Positions 33,396 to 43,494 are shown, numbered from the stretch's first letter. The stretch is 64,000 nt of DNA from Pedobacter cryophilus (GCF_005116455.1 NZ_SWBP01000002.1:496001-560000); one strand, 5' to 3'. Made by a program: numbers and translations. The notes: generated from the sequence alone by a model not told the origin.

Positions 33396-34844
33396 TTATT
33401 TAGCCTCATAGTTTTTAATTAACTCATAATAAAAGCCTATTCCTTTTTTAAAGTCCTCAATTTTTATTCGCTCGTTTACGCCATGAAAACCTTCTGGATC
33501 TGGAAAAGGAATAAATCTAAAAACCTGTGAAGTCAATTCTCCAAAATACCTTCCATCGCTAGCGCCCAAGGCTAAATATGGTGCCACAATCATTCCTTTT
33601 TTAATGGTGCTAATTGTTTTTTGCAGATATTGAAAGGAATCATCATCTACATTGGCCACTTGTTTTGGCTCATTTCCTTCGCCTTTAGGTGTAATTTGAA
33701 TACGGTCATCAGCAATTACTTTTTTCACATAAGCAATCACCTCTTTTTGTGTGGTGCCGGGTTGGGTTCTAAAGTTAACAGTCGCTTGCGCCTCACCCGG
33801 AATGATGTTTTCTTTTACTCCAGCATTAAATAGAGTAGTTGCCATTGAGGTTCTAATGGTTGCATTGCCAGCAGCAGTTTTACTGTAGGTATTGGCAATA
33901 ATAGGATTAAACAGCCATCTGTTGGCCATGGCCATTTTAGTGACAAAAGGCATTTCTGGGCCAACATAGTCTAAAAAGTTTTGTACAGTTGTACCAAATT
34001 CTACCGGAAACGGATTTTCTTTCAATTTTACCACCGCTTTTGCCATTTCATCTATGGCGGTTTCCTTTTCGGGCATAGAAGAATGGCTTCCCGGAATATT
34101 GATTTTCAAGTTAAGCGTTTGATAGCCTTTCTCTGCAATTCCAACTACCGAAGCTGTTTTTGTTAATCCAGGGACTTTATATTCGGTAATAATTCCCCCT
34201 TCATCCAAAACAAAAGCGGGGCTAATCTTTCGGTCTTTAAATAGTTGCGCCATTTGTTTGGCTCCTTTTAATCCAGATGCTTCTTCATCATGTCCAAAAA
34301 CTAAATAAATATCGGTTTCGGGTATAAAACCTTGTTTTAATAAAAGTTCTACGCTCTCTAAAATGGCAATTAAACTACCTTTATCATCAATAGCACCTCG
34401 GCCATAAATCATATTGTTTTTAATAGCACCAGAAAAAGGAGCAACATCCCATTTGTTTAAAGTAGCTTCTTCGGCAGGTACCACATCTTGGTGAGCCATT
34501 AAAATTATAGGTTTGGCTTTCGCCGATTTGCCTTTCCAATGCAAAATCAAACCTAATTTATTCACTCGCTCTAAGCTTAATTGAGCAAATGTTAGCGGAT
34601 AAGTTTGAACCAGAAATTGTTGAAACCCAATAAAAGCACTGCTATCCATTAGCGCAGCATCATCATAAGAAATGGTTTTAAACCGAATGGCTTTTTGTAA
34701 ATGAAGCACACAAGAATTATTCAAGTTTAAATTTTTTGCTTCAGAGGTAGCAATTTGCTTACTTCTAAAAGTAAAAGTTCTGAAAAGAACAATCCCAATA
34801 AGGAGTAAAAGAATAATACCTAAATATTTAAAAAACTTCTTCAT
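33396..34844 (-). CDS. M20-family metallopeptidase with signal anchor
   Basis: This 482-residue protein has an N-terminal hydrophobic anchor (LGIILLLLIGIVLFRTFTF). Metal-site motifs of the M20/ArgE/PM20D1 group are visible: ILMAHQDVVPA (first His and the following Asp), MIYGRGAIDDKGS (bridging Asp), VFGHDEEASG (catalytic Glu pair), VLDEGG and a late GVNERIKIEDF. It resembles carboxypeptidase PM20D1-type enzymes that cleave peptides or N-acyl amino acids, probably in the periplasm. A TAnnTTTG motif lies 40 bases upstream. Confidence 0.9.
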   Translation of the reverse strand: MKKFFKYLGIILLLLIGIVLFRTFTFRSKQIATSEAKNLNLNNSCVLHLQKAIRFKTISYDDAALMDSSAFIGFQQFLVQTYPLTFAQLSLERVNKLGLILHWKGKSAKAKPIILMAHQDVVPAEEATLNKWDVAPFSGAIKNNMIYGRGAIDDKGSLIAILESVELLLKQGFIPETDIYLVFGHDEEASGLKGAKQMAQLFKDRKISPAFVLDEGGIITEYKVPGLTKTASVVGIAEKGYQTLNLKINIPGSHSSMPEKETAIDEMAKAVVKLKENPFPVEFGTTVQNFLDYVGPEMPFVTKMAMANRWLFNPIIANTYSKTAAGNATIRTSMATTLFNAGVKENIIPGEAQATVNFRTQPGTTQKEVIAYVKKVIADDRIQITPKGEGNEPKQVANVDDDSFQYLQKTISTIKKGMIVAPYLALGASDGRYFGELTSQVFRFIPFPDPEGFHGVNERIKIEDFKKGIGFYYELIKNYEAK

Positions 34845-34883
34845 TTTGATTTTTAATAAGGTTGTATGGGTAATTTAAATTGA

Positions 34884-34891
34884 CAAAATTA
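34884..34891 (-). promoter_or_regulatory. -7 element upstream of M20 peptidase
   Basis: TAATTTTG on the minus strand fits TAnnTTTG. It overlaps the stop region of the NlpC/P60 gene. Confidence 0.4.
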
Positions 34892-35518
34892 TTTAAACAA
34901 ACTTCTTACAGCTATCAATCTTTTCTGATAATAAGAGTTTAACGGAGAAATGGTTACACCTTTAACTTTGCCAGAGGTAGCATAAATAAATTCTATCGGC
35001 ATGCCTTTTTCTGTGGTGGTGATACCTATATATCCAATTACTTTTTTGGTACTGTCTGATCTGGAGAATAAAATTAAATCTCCGGCTGATGCTTCGGTTA
35101 AAGGAATGGGTCTTCCCACATTACTAAAACTAGCAGTAGAAGTAGGAACCACTACTCCAAAATGGTTAAAAACATAACTGATAAAACCTGCATTATCAAA
35201 ACCTGTTTGTGGATCTTTTCCTCCATAAACATAAGGTGTTTTAAGTAGCGTTTTAGCAAAAGCAACTAAAGCCAAAGCATCAGTTTTTGGTGCAAAAACT
35301 GGGGTTTTTAAAGGAATTGAATCTGCTTTTTTAATAATAGTATCAATTACAACAGTATTTACAACGGTGTCTTCAATAATGATTGCAGTTTGTGCTGTAT
35401 CTAAAATGGTTTGTTTAGCGGCAATCACATTAGATTTTTTTCGATTTTCATCGCAAGAAAGTAATAAAGAAAGGAATAATCCCGCAAAGGCAATTTTTTT
35501 GATTACGCTAAATATCAT
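34889..35518 (-). CDS. NlpC/P60-fold lipoprotein lacking catalytic residues
   Basis: A 209-residue protein with a lipoprotein signal (LLLSCDENR, Cys22) and an NlpC/P60 domain from about residue 83. TPYVYGGKDPQTGFDNAGFI aligns with the catalytic segment, where active members read GFDCSGF; here Cys is Asn109 and Ser is Ala. The usual GHxGI is GYIGI (Tyr163), and the usual FIHxSSGK is FIYATSGK (Tyr179). All three catalytic positions are thus replaced while the fold is kept. It is probably a peptidoglycan-binding pseudoenzyme rather than a hydrolase. Confidence 0.88.
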   Translation of the reverse strand: MIFSVIKKIAFAGLFLSLLLSCDENRKKSNVIAAKQTILDTAQTAIIIEDTVVNTVVIDTIIKKADSIPLKTPVFAPKTDALALVAFAKTLLKTPYVYGGKDPQTGFDNAGFISYVFNHFGVVVPTSTASFSNVGRPIPLTEASAGDLILFSRSDSTKKVIGYIGITTTEKGMPIEFIYATSGKVKGVTISPLNSYYQKRLIAVRSLFK

Positions 35519-35633
35519 AGGTGTACTCGGTATTGATTTTAACTAATAAAAGCTTTAAATATAAATTTACAATTCATAATGCATTTCAATGCATCTAATT
35601 TCTAATTTTATGATGTAGGGCTTATTAAATTTT

Positions 35634-35641
35634 TATATTTG
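35634..35641 (+). promoter_or_regulatory. -7 element abutting guaA start
   Basis: TATATTTG fits TAnnTTTG and ends only 3 bases before the guaA ATG at 35645, so the transcript would start at or beside the start codon. Confidence 0.45.
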
Positions 35642-35644
35642 CCC

Positions 35645-37177
35645 ATGCAAGAGAAAATCCTGATCCTCGATTTTGGCTCACAGTACACCCAACTTATTGC
35701 CAGAAGGGTGCGAGAACTAAATGTTTATTGTGAAATTCATCCATTCAATAAAATTCCTGAAATAGATAGTTTCACTAAAGGAGTAATTTTATCTGGTAGT
35801 CCGGCTTCTGTTCGTCAGGCCGATGCACCACAAGTAGATTTTAATCAGTTTCACGGTAAATTACCTTTATTAGGTGTTTGCTATGGGGCACAATATATTG
35901 CTCAACACTCTGGCGGTAACGTTGCTCCATCAGAAATTAGAGAATACGGAAGAGCAAACCTAGAATATATTCATGTCAGTAATCCATTAATGAATGAATT
36001 GCCTGTACGTTCACAAGTTTGGATGTCTCATGGTGATACCATTAAAGAAATTCCAGATCATTTTGAAATTATAGCCAGTACCGACACCGTAAAAGTGGCA
36101 GCCTATCAAATTAAAGGCACACAAACTTACGGCATTCAATTTCATCCAGAAGTTACCCATTCAACAGACGGAAAGCAGCTTTTACAAAACTTTTTAATTG
36201 ATATTTGCGGTTGTTCACAAGATTGGACTCCTTTCGCTTTCGCTGATACCTCTATTCAGGAATTAAAAGACCAGTTAAAAGACGATAAAGTTGTTTTAGG
36301 CCTATCAGGTGGCGTAGATTCTTCTGTTGCTGCCCTACTTTTACACCAGGCGGTAGGTAAAAACCTGCATTGTATTTTTGTAGATAATGGTTTGTTAAGA
36401 AAAAACGAATTTGAATCTGTTTTACATTCTTACCAAGATTTAGGTTTAAATGTTAAAGGTGTAGATGCCAAGCAAAGATTTTACGATGCTTTACAGGGAT
36501 TATCAGATCCAGAACTTAAAAGAAAAGCAATTGGCAGGGTTTTTATAGAAGTATTTGATGATGAAGCTCATCAGATTTCTGATGTAAAATGGCTGGCTCA
36601 AGGCACTATTTATCCAGATGTAATTGAATCAGTTTCGGTAAACGGAGGTCCTTCGGCAACTATTAAATCGCATCATAATGTGGGTGGTTTGCCCGATTTT
36701 ATGAAGCTTAAAATTGTAGAACCGCTTAAATCTTTATTTAAAGATGAAGTGAGGCGAGTAGGGAAGGCTTTAGGTTTGCCTGATGATATTTTAGGCCGAC
36801 ATCCTTTTCCTGGTCCGGGTTTAGCTATTAGAATTTTAGGCGATATCACCCCAGAGAAGGTGGCTATTTTGCAAGAAGCAGATTATATCTACATCAAGAA
36901 TTTAAAAGATGCTGGCTGGTATGATAAAGTTTGGCAAGCCGGAGCAATCTATTTGCCTATACAATCTGTAGGTGTAATGGGTGATGAGCGTACGTATGAA
37001 AATGTAGTAGCATTAAGGGCAGTAAGTTCTGTAGACGGCATGACTGCTGATTGGAGTCATTTACCTTATGATTTACTGGCTAAAATATCTAATGACATCA
37101 TCAATAATATCAAAGGAATTAACAGAGTAGTGTATGATATCAGTTCTAAACCGCCAGCAACTATTGAGTGGGAATAA
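35645..37177 (+). CDS. guaA: GMP synthase (glutamine-hydrolysing)
   Basis: GuaA amidates XMP to GMP. This 510-residue protein has the glutaminase domain with [11 protein letters not shown] (nucleophile Cys) and FHPEVTHS (catalytic His), then the ATP pyrophosphatase P-loop [16 protein letters not shown], and a C-terminal dimerisation domain ending [12 protein letters not shown] at 35645 is chosen over an in-frame TTG two codons earlier that overlaps the promoter motif. No Shine-Dalgarno is visible. Confidence 0.96.
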   Translation: MQEKILILDFGSQYTQLIARRVRELNVYCEIHPFNKIPEIDSFTKGVILSGSPASVRQADAPQVDFNQFHGKLPLLGVCYGAQYIAQHSGGNVAPSEIREYGRANLEYIHVSNPLMNELPVRSQVWMSHGDTIKEIPDHFEIIASTDTVKVAAYQIKGTQTYGIQFHPEVTHSTDGKQLLQNFLIDICGCSQDWTPFAFADTSIQELKDQLKDDKVVLGLSGGVDSSVAALLLHQAVGKNLHCIFVDNGLLRKNEFESVLHSYQDLGLNVKGVDAKQRFYDALQGLSDPELKRKAIGRVFIEVFDDEAHQISDVKWLAQGTIYPDVIESVSVNGGPSATIKSHHNVGGLPDFMKLKIVEPLKSLFKDEVRRVGKALGLPDDILGRHPFPGPGLAIRILGDITPEKVAILQEADYIYIKNLKDAGWYDKVWQAGAIYLPIQSVGVMGDERTYENVVALRAVSSVDGMTADWSHLPYDLLAKISNDIINNIKGINRVVYDISSKPPATIEWE

Positions 37178-38402
37178 TTTTTTTTATATAACATTGGTAT
37201 TTTTGGTTTTAGGGGCATGTTCTTCTAAAACCAATCCTACCATTCAAAAACCTGCTCCAACTACGCCACAAGTTGCGGCTAAACCTAAAGTAGAAGATCC
37301 TAAAAAGCCAATTCCTGCAAAGCCTGTAGAGCAACCAGAAATAGTGATTTCGTTAATTTTGCCTTTTGAGCTAAATACCATAAACTATAAAACGGCTACT
37401 TTAAAGGAGATTAATAAAGCAGAAATAGCGATAGATTTTTATCAGGGATTTAAAATGGGATTAGATTCTGTTGCTAAAACCGGGAATACCAAGTTTAAGC
37501 TTCAAGTTTTTGATTCTAAAGACGATCCTACTCAATTAGTGAATTTGGCGGCAAAAGCCGAAATTAAAAATTCAGATTTAATTGTTGGTCCTGTTTATCC
37601 TAATGGGATTAAATCTTTTTCGGTTTATAGCAAAGCCATGAAAAAACCAATGGTTTCTCCTTTGGCAGCATCAGACCAAGATTTGTTTAATAATCCTTAC
37701 CTCATTTCTATCAATAATTCGGTAGATCAACATGCTTACAAAGCAGTTTCATTTATGAAATCTCAATTGAAGCCCAAAAAAGTAATTTTAATTAGAAGCG
37801 GACAAGCAGATGAATATAAATATGCAGTTCCGTTTAAAAAAGGAATCGACAGTTTAGCAAAAGGATTACCTTTTTCTGAAATAGGGATTAAAGCTGTTGG
37901 ATATGAAAATGTGTATAAATCGCTAAACCCAACAGGTTTAAACGTGATTATTGTACCCGGTACAGAGCGTATTTTTTTATTAACCTTATTTAAAGAACTA
38001 GAGAAATTGAGCAACAATTTCCAAATTGCTGTTATTGGTCACCCAGGTTGGGAAAAAGCCCAATATTTAGATTTTAACTTGCTAGAAAAGCTAAATACGT
38101 ATACTACATCATCTTATAAAATTGATTATAAATCATCTAAAAGCTTAGATTTTATTAGAAATTACCGTTCAGCTTTTTCTTTAGAACCTAGTGAGTATGC
38201 ATTTAAAGCATTTGATATGGGTTATTATTTTGGAAAGTTAATGAACGATAAGGGAAAAGGTTTTTTGACAGAAATTACCAAACAACCATTTGATGGTATT
38301 CATAATGATTTCAACTTTGTAAAGGATGCCAAATTTGGTTATTACAATGCCAGCTTAATGGTTTTAAAATATGAACAAGGGCAATTAAAAAAAGTTAATT
38401 AG
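37134..38402 (+). CDS. PBP1-fold (periplasmic binding-like) lipoprotein
   Basis: This 422-residue protein overlaps the end of guaA by 44 bases. The N-terminus has a lipoprotein signal, [18 protein letters not shown], then a Pro/Lys linker. From about residue 80 it is a type 1 periplasmic-binding fold: [35 protein letters not shown] and [15 protein letters not shown]. Relatives include LpoA/LppC-type lipoproteins and amino-acid-binding proteins. It has no transporter partner nearby, so envelope assembly is as likely as uptake. The start could be slightly later. Confidence 0.8.
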   Translation: MISVLNRQQLLSGNNFFYITLVFLVLGACSSKTNPTIQKPAPTTPQVAAKPKVEDPKKPIPAKPVEQPEIVISLILPFELNTINYKTATLKEINKAEIAIDFYQGFKMGLDSVAKTGNTKFKLQVFDSKDDPTQLVNLAAKAEIKNSDLIVGPVYPNGIKSFSVYSKAMKKPMVSPLAASDQDLFNNPYLISINNSVDQHAYKAVSFMKSQLKPKKVILIRSGQADEYKYAVPFKKGIDSLAKGLPFSEIGIKAVGYENVYKSLNPTGLNVIIVPGTERIFLLTLFKELEKLSNNFQIAVIGHPGWEKAQYLDFNLLEKLNTYTTSSYKIDYKSSKSLDFIRNYRSAFSLEPSEYAFKAFDMGYYFGKLMNDKGKGFLTEITKQPFDGIHNDFNFVKDAKFGYYNASLMVLKYEQGQLKKVN

Positions 38403-38403
38403 T

Positions 38404-39567
38404 ATGAAAGCCATTCATCAACTTGCTACTTTCCAAAATATTATAGCGCAATATCCTTCAGATCAGCCTTTAAGTCGTTTTTTAGCGGCTTTCTACCGCC
38501 AGAATAAGCAAATGGGCTCAAAAGATAGAAGGATAGCCAGCAGGTTGTTGTACAATTATTTTAGGTTGGGGAATATTCTTAAAGAAGAAAGCCCCCAACA
38601 AAGGTTAATTGTAGCAGAATTTTTAGTGAACAACCAACCCAATTCGTTTTTAAATCATTTTAAACCCGAGTGGGATGAGTTGGTTCATCTTCCCTTAACC
38701 GAAAAAATTAAAATAGTAGAAGAGCAATTTCCAGCTTTCCATTTAGCAGATGTTTTTCCGTTTAGTGATCATCTTACTTCTGTTTTAGATCCTCCAGCTT
38801 TTTATTTATCCTTCTTTATTCAGCCCGATCTTTACATAAGAATAAAAAGAGGACAAGAAAAAGGCATCATCAATTTGGTGACGGATGCTGGCATCAATTT
38901 TAAAATTATCAATCAACAAACCTTAGCATTCCCAAATGGCACCAAACTAGATCAGCTAATTGCAGACAAAGGAATTTATGAAGTGCAGGATATTTCTTCA
39001 CAAAAAGTAGGGACTTATTTTAAACCCAATAAATGGGATAAATGGTGGGATTGTTGTGCCGCATCTGGCGGAAAATCTTTGCTTTTACATGATGAACAGC
39101 CTGATATTAAATTGTTGGTTACCGATAACAGAGAATCAATATTAGAAAATTTAAAAGAGCGTTTTGCCCTTGCGGGGATTAGAAATTACCAATTAAAAAT
39201 TCTGGATCTTACTTTAAATCAAGACCAATATTTACACGATTACGTTTTTGACGGAATTATTTATGATGCGCCTTGCAGCGGAAGCGGAACTTGGGGACGT
39301 ACACCAGAAATGATTGCTCAATTTGCAGATCATAAAATCAAATTCTTTACTGAACTGCAAAGAAAAATTGCCATTAACGTAGTCAAACATCTTAAACCCG
39401 GTAAACCGATAATCTATATTACCTGTTCCGTTTTTAAAGAAGAAAATGAAGAACAAGTAGCTTGGTTGGTAAAAACCTTCGATTTAGAAGTTGAAAGCCA
39501 AGAGTTAATCAAAGGTTACCAAGCTAAAGCTGATACCATGTTTGTAGCAAGGTTGCTAAAGAGATAA
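38404..39567 (+). CDS. RsmB-like RNA (cytosine-5) methyltransferase
   Basis: This 387-residue enzyme of the RsmB/Nop2/Sun family would methylate a cytosine, probably in 16S rRNA. Family motifs are WDCCAASGGKSLLLHDE (motif I), IYDAPCSGSGTWGRTPEM (motif IV with the Cys that assists release) and YITCSVFKEENEEQV (motif VI with the catalytic Cys). The N-terminal helical part resembles the NusB-like region. It begins one base after the previous stop, so it is coupled to it. Confidence 0.9.
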   Translation: MKAIHQLATFQNIIAQYPSDQPLSRFLAAFYRQNKQMGSKDRRIASRLLYNYFRLGNILKEESPQQRLIVAEFLVNNQPNSFLNHFKPEWDELVHLPLTEKIKIVEEQFPAFHLADVFPFSDHLTSVLDPPAFYLSFFIQPDLYIRIKRGQEKGIINLVTDAGINFKIINQQTLAFPNGTKLDQLIADKGIYEVQDISSQKVGTYFKPNKWDKWWDCCAASGGKSLLLHDEQPDIKLLVTDNRESILENLKERFALAGIRNYQLKILDLTLNQDQYLHDYVFDGIIYDAPCSGSGTWGRTPEMIAQFADHKIKFFTELQRKIAINVVKHLKPGKPIIYITCSVFKEENEEQVAWLVKTFDLEVESQELIKGYQAKADTMFVARLLKR

Positions 39568-39607
39568 GTTGTAATTTATTTAAAAGAAAATTTGTTAAGA
39601 AATAATG

Positions 39608-39754
39608 TTAGGGTTTTATTCTAATAATCTTATCATCTTTTAGAATCACAAGTTCGCTATTCATTTTCTTTTTGAACTCTATTAATCTATCGTAAACTTT
39701 ATCCATTCCTTTCAAGATTTTGGTTTGGTTGGGTGTCATTTTATGTGTTTTCAT
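39608..39754 (-). CDS. Small basic protein next to zeta-toxin relic
   Basis: The start chosen is the ATG at 39752-39754, giving 48 residues: MKTHKMTPNQTKILKGMDKV, then YDRLIEFKKKMNSELVILKDDKI and a basic tail. Its start overlaps the last codons of the reconstructed zeta-type gene, so it was probably the second gene of that module. It may be a partner or antitoxin of it, but this is inference; I do not recognise the family. Confidence 0.5.
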   Translation of the reverse strand: MKTHKMTPNQTKILKGMDKVYDRLIEFKKKMNSELVILKDDKIIRIKP

Positions 39755-40325
39755 AATAATAGTTTTTAAGTTTATTGTACTTGGCTTCGCTAAAAACATC
39801 TATTTCAGTGTTTATAGTTTTTTTTAGCAATTAAATCATGTTTTCCTTCTGAGTTATCAAAAATCATAAGTTCGTCGGCAATTGGAAGATAGATTTCAAA
39901 TAAATTTCTAATTCCGTTTATGTATCTACGTTTTATAACTTCAGTTTCAATATAATGTCCACCTTCTTTAACTCTTGTTTTAACTCGTTCAATAGCCAAA
40001 TCTACATTTTGTAACCAAAAGAATAGGAGTGTAACATGATAATTTTTACTTTTAGCTTCTGCAATTTTTGATTTGTAGCTTTTTGTAGCAAGAGTAGTTT
40101 CAAAAGCGAAGTCATTATTGGATTCTAAAAGTTCATTTATTCTTTTAAGCATTATTCTTCCAGCCTCTAATGAAACTTTTTCTGGTTGAAATGGAGATAA
40201 ACCTTTTGCTATTTCATCTGCATTAACAAATTCTTTACAATTTAAAATTTCAGGCAATATTGTGAAAGAAGCTGTTGTTTTTCCTGCTCCGTTACAGCTG
40301 CAACTATGTAAAGATTCTTTTTCAC
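39741..40325 (-). pseudogene. Zeta-toxin-like kinase with two frameshifts
   Basis: Reading on the minus strand from a GTG at 40323-40325, the frame encodes MKKNLYIVA and then shifts at the P-loop. The next frame continues CNGAGKTTASFTILPEILNC, a Walker A. GC stands at 40297 where GGC is expected, a one-base deletion. The frame runs on through EFVNADEIAKGLSPFQPEKV and FAFETTLATKSYKSKI. Near the end an A8 tract (39820-39827), one longer than the frame needs, causes a second shift; otherwise it reads KTINTEIDVFSEAKYNK and onward to a stop at 39741. Zeta toxins phosphorylate cell-wall sugar nucleotides. Confidence 0.82.
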
Positions 40326-40376
40326 TGATAAAGTTAATTAATTCCTACTTTTTTAAGGTGTACTTTTGAATCTTCA

Positions 40377-40952
40377 TTACAGCCCCGTATTATTTCTAAA
40401 AAGTTTAATTGCTATAGCTAATAAAATAATTCCAAAAGCTTTTCTAAGAATATGTAAACCTGTAGGGCCAAACATTTTTTCTATGCGTTGAGAGTTTTTT
40501 AATACCGCATATACAAAAATCATATTAATAAATATCCCCACTAAAATATTGACGGTTGCATATTCTGCTTTTAGAGATAGGAGAGTGGTCATGGTTCCGG
40601 CTCCGGCTATTAAAGGAAAAGCAAGAGGAACAATTGAAACTGCATCTGGCATTTCTTCCTTAAAAAAGTTAATTCCCAACACCATTTCCATGGCGATGAT
40701 AAAGATTACAATAGAACCTGCAATGGCAAATGAAGAGATATCTAAACCTATGATATTTAATAAGCCTTCTCCAAGGAAAAGAAAAATAATCATAAGGATT
40801 AAGGATACCATAGTAGCTTTTTCTGACTGAATATGACCGCCAGCTTTTTTTCTTAATTCTATAATTACGGGTATGGCTCCTAAAATATCAATGATTGCAA
40901 AAAGAATCATGGTAACAGATAGGATTTCTTTAAAATTGAAAGGATTGTTCAT
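40377..40952 (-). CDS. MarC-family membrane protein
   Basis: This 191-residue, roughly six-helix inner-membrane protein has SVTMILFAIIDILGAIPVII near its start and the MarC signature IVPLAFPLIAGAGTMTTLLS near residues 105-124. The family is called MarC or UPF0056; despite the name, its link to multiple antibiotic resistance was not borne out, and its role is unclear. It stands alone. Confidence 0.9.
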   Translation of the reverse strand: MNNPFNFKEILSVTMILFAIIDILGAIPVIIELRKKAGGHIQSEKATMVSLILMIIFLFLGEGLLNIIGLDISSFAIAGSIVIFIIAMEMVLGINFFKEEMPDAVSIVPLAFPLIAGAGTMTTLLSLKAEYATVNILVGIFINMIFVYAVLKNSQRIEKMFGPTGLHILRKAFGIILLAIAIKLFRNNTGL

Positions 40953-41008
40953 AGCGGGCTATTTATGAATAAGCTGTAAAAGTAATTTATTCAAAGTATA
41001 TAAAAAAC

Positions 41009-41038
41009 AAAAACCCCTGATGATTCATCAGAGGTTTT
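41009..41038 (-). terminator. Terminator of the APC permease gene
   Basis: AAAACC plus CTGATGA pairs with TCATCAG plus GGTTTT around a single loop base region, about 25 bases past the permease stop. An A run at 40998-41013 gives a U run on the minus strand. Confidence 0.75.
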
Positions 41039-41061
41039 GTTAAAGTTATTTAAAACCTGAT

Positions 41062-42522
41062 TTATTTTTTTAATGAATCAGCATAGTTTTTTCTAACAAC
41101 CGAATGTTTTTTACCATAAGCATAATAAATAACTACACCTAAAAGCATCCAAATACCTAAACGCATCCAAGTATCTAATGGTAAAAATACCATCATGGTA
41201 AAACATACCACTACACCTGCTATAGGTACAAATGGAACCCATGGCGTACGGAACGGACGAGGAGTATCTGGATTTGTTTTACGCATCCAAATAATACCAA
41301 TACAAACCAATATAAAGGCAAATAAAGTACCAATACTCACCATTTCTCCTACAATTGCTACGGGTACAAATGCAGCAAATAAACTCACAAATACAGCAAA
41401 TAATAAGTTTGATTTATGCGGAGTACCAAATTTTGGGTGAACTTCTGAAAACACTTTTGGTACTAAACCATCTTTAGACATGGTAAAGAACACTCTTGAT
41501 TGTCCCATTAACATCACTAAAATAACTGAGGTATAACCTGCTAAAATGGCAACAATAATTGCTTGTTGTAACCAAACATAAGGTGTTTTAGCGATAGCTA
41601 CGGCTACTGGTGCTGCACTACCTTTAAATTCGGTATAATTAGCAACCCCTGTCATTACGTGAGAAAATAACACATATAATATGGTGCAAATAATTAAAGA
41701 CCCTATAATACCAATTGGCATTCCTCTTTTAGGATCTTTTGCTTCTTGTGCTGCGGTAGAAACTGCATCAAAACCAATAAAAGCAAAAAACACTACACCA
41801 GCTCCTCTTATAATACCAGACCAACCAAACTCGCCAAATTTTCCTGTATTTTCTGGAATATATGGGGTGTGGTTAGATGGGTTAATAAATTGCCAGCCCA
41901 CAGCTATAAATACTAAAACTACGGCAACTTTTAAAATTACCAACATGTTATTAATAAAGGCTGATTCTTGCGTTCCTCTAATTAATAATAAGGATAAACA
42001 AACTACAATAACAACTGCAGGAAGGTTAAGATAACCACTTATCATTACACCATCTACTAAAACTGGTGCATCCCATGGAGACATGGTGAGTTGCGGGGGA
42101 ATAGTGATGTCAAAATAATGCAGAAACTTGGTGAGGTATTGAGACCAGCTGATAGAAACTGTTGCCGCACCAAGTGCATATTCTAAGACTAAATCCCAAC
42201 CAATAATCCATGCCATAAATTCGCCCATTGTTGCGTAAGAATAGGTATAGGCTGATCCTGCAATAGGAATCATACTTGCAAATTCTGCATAGCACAAACC
42301 AGCAAAAGCACAACCAACAGCACCAATGATAAAAGAAATGGTTACAGCTGGACCGGCATTATTAGCAGCGGCTAATCCAGTTAATGAAAATAAGCCAGCA
42401 CCAATAATGGCTCCAATACCCAGAGCAACAAGATTAAAGCTAGACAACGTTCTTTTTAAACTTCCTTCCCCGGTCTCGGCTGCCTCAGCTAGAAGAATAT
42501 CTAACGGTTTTTTAAAATTCAT
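41062..42522 (-). CDS. APC-superfamily amino acid permease
   Basis: A 486-residue transporter with about 12 helices. The first-helix motif is LVALGIGAIIGAGLFSLTG, followed by AGLCYAEFASMIPIAGSAYT, typical of the cationic amino acid (CAT/YfnA) branch. The C-terminal helices carry WVPFVPIAGVVVCF. It has an N-terminal cytoplasmic tail, LDILLAEAAETGEGSLKRTL, common in Bacteroidota members. The substrate is probably an amino acid; which one is not inferable. Confidence 0.9.
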   Translation of the reverse strand: MNFKKPLDILLAEAAETGEGSLKRTLSSFNLVALGIGAIIGAGLFSLTGLAAANNAGPAVTISFIIGAVGCAFAGLCYAEFASMIPIAGSAYTYSYATMGEFMAWIIGWDLVLEYALGAATVSISWSQYLTKFLHYFDITIPPQLTMSPWDAPVLVDGVMISGYLNLPAVVIVVCLSLLLIRGTQESAFINNMLVILKVAVVLVFIAVGWQFINPSNHTPYIPENTGKFGEFGWSGIIRGAGVVFFAFIGFDAVSTAAQEAKDPKRGMPIGIIGSLIICTILYVLFSHVMTGVANYTEFKGSAAPVAVAIAKTPYVWLQQAIIVAILAGYTSVILVMLMGQSRVFFTMSKDGLVPKVFSEVHPKFGTPHKSNLLFAVFVSLFAAFVPVAIVGEMVSIGTLFAFILVCIGIIWMRKTNPDTPRPFRTPWVPFVPIAGVVVCFTMMVFLPLDTWMRLGIWMLLGVVIYYAYGKKHSVVRKNYADSLKK

Positions 42523-42768
42523 AAATCTTTGTTTAGTTAAGTTTTAAATCCAAATTTGTGTTAATAAAGTTCTAAATATATCAAAAATTGCTATATCGAT
42601 GAGGCTTTTTAAAAAAGCCTTGTCTAAAGTCATTAAAAAAAAACTAACAAGTGCTTTACAGCATCACTTTTTAATGTAAAAAATTTGATAAACAGTATTT
42701 GAAAAATGAAAGAAACCTAATTGACAGCAACTTATTTTATAATGAGAAAAAAATTGCCACACTAAAAT

Positions 42769-43455
42769 TTATTTAAGTAGAAGATTTAAGGTATTCAACA
42801 TTCTTATAAACTCTAATTGAAAGGAGGCTTCAATCTTAATAGCTTTTTTGGAATAAGGATGTTTAAACTCAAGCGATAACGCATGTAGCATCATGGTATC
42901 CATTTCTAATTCATTCTTAAAATAGCGATTTTGTTTATTACAACCATGTGGTCTATCGCCTATAATAGGATGCATTACATGAGCCAAGTGCTTTCTAATT
43001 TGATGCATTCTACCCGTTTGGGGATTCGCCTTTATTAAGGAGTATCTTGATGTAGGATGTGTCCCGATTTGAAAATCAACCTCAGCTTTGTTTATGCACT
43101 TCACATAGGTTAAAGCTTCTTGAATTACGCCGTTATCTTTTTTTAAAGGGTAATCAATTTTTAACTCATCCGGAAAATAACCTCGCACAATAGCTAAATA
43201 CTTTTTATCCATCTCATTATCTCTAAACATTCCTTGCAATATTTTATTAGTTTCTTGATCTAAAGAAAATAGCAAAACACCACCAGTTTTACGGTCTAAA
43301 CGATGTGCAGGCCAAACATTTTGCCCTATTTGGTCTCTAAGTAATTGTAAAGCAAATTCTTCGGCATCACGGGCAATAGAAGATTGATGAACCAGTAAAC
43401 CATGGGGTTTATTGATAGCCACAATATTTTCATCCTGATAAAGTATTTCCAGCAT
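42769..43455 (-). CDS. truC: RluA-family pseudouridine synthase, TruC-like
   Basis: This 228-residue enzyme isomerises uridine to pseudouridine. The catalytic motif HRLDRKTGGVLLFSLD (Asp near residue 54) and the end motif GRMHQIRKHLAHVMHPIIGD are typical of the RluA family. The IAINKPHGLLVHQS opening, short length and lack of an S4 domain point to TruC (tRNA U65), though other RluA members are possible. Confidence 0.85.
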   Translation of the reverse strand: MLEILYQDENIVAINKPHGLLVHQSSIARDAEEFALQLLRDQIGQNVWPAHRLDRKTGGVLLFSLDQETNKILQGMFRDNEMDKKYLAIVRGYFPDELKIDYPLKKDNGVIQEALTYVKCINKAEVDFQIGTHPTSRYSLIKANPQTGRMHQIRKHLAHVMHPIIGDRPHGCNKQNRYFKNELEMDTMMLHALSLEFKHPYSKKAIKIEASFQLEFIRMLNTLNLLLK

Positions 43456-43472
43456 ATTGCTGCAATGATAGG

Positions 43473-43494
43473 GAATTAATAGAATTATTAATTC
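43473..43494. promoter_or_regulatory. 22-bp perfect inverted repeat before truC-like gene
   Basis: GAATTAATA (43473-43481) and TATTAATTC (43486-43494) flank GAAT, 18 bases upstream of the truC-like start. It could be an operator or a weak hairpin after the preceding gene. Confidence 0.35.

Noticed and set aside
41681-42034. A long plus-strand frame inside the amino acid permease gene
   Set aside because: It is antisense to a confident transporter gene, and its composition reflects the complementary strand.
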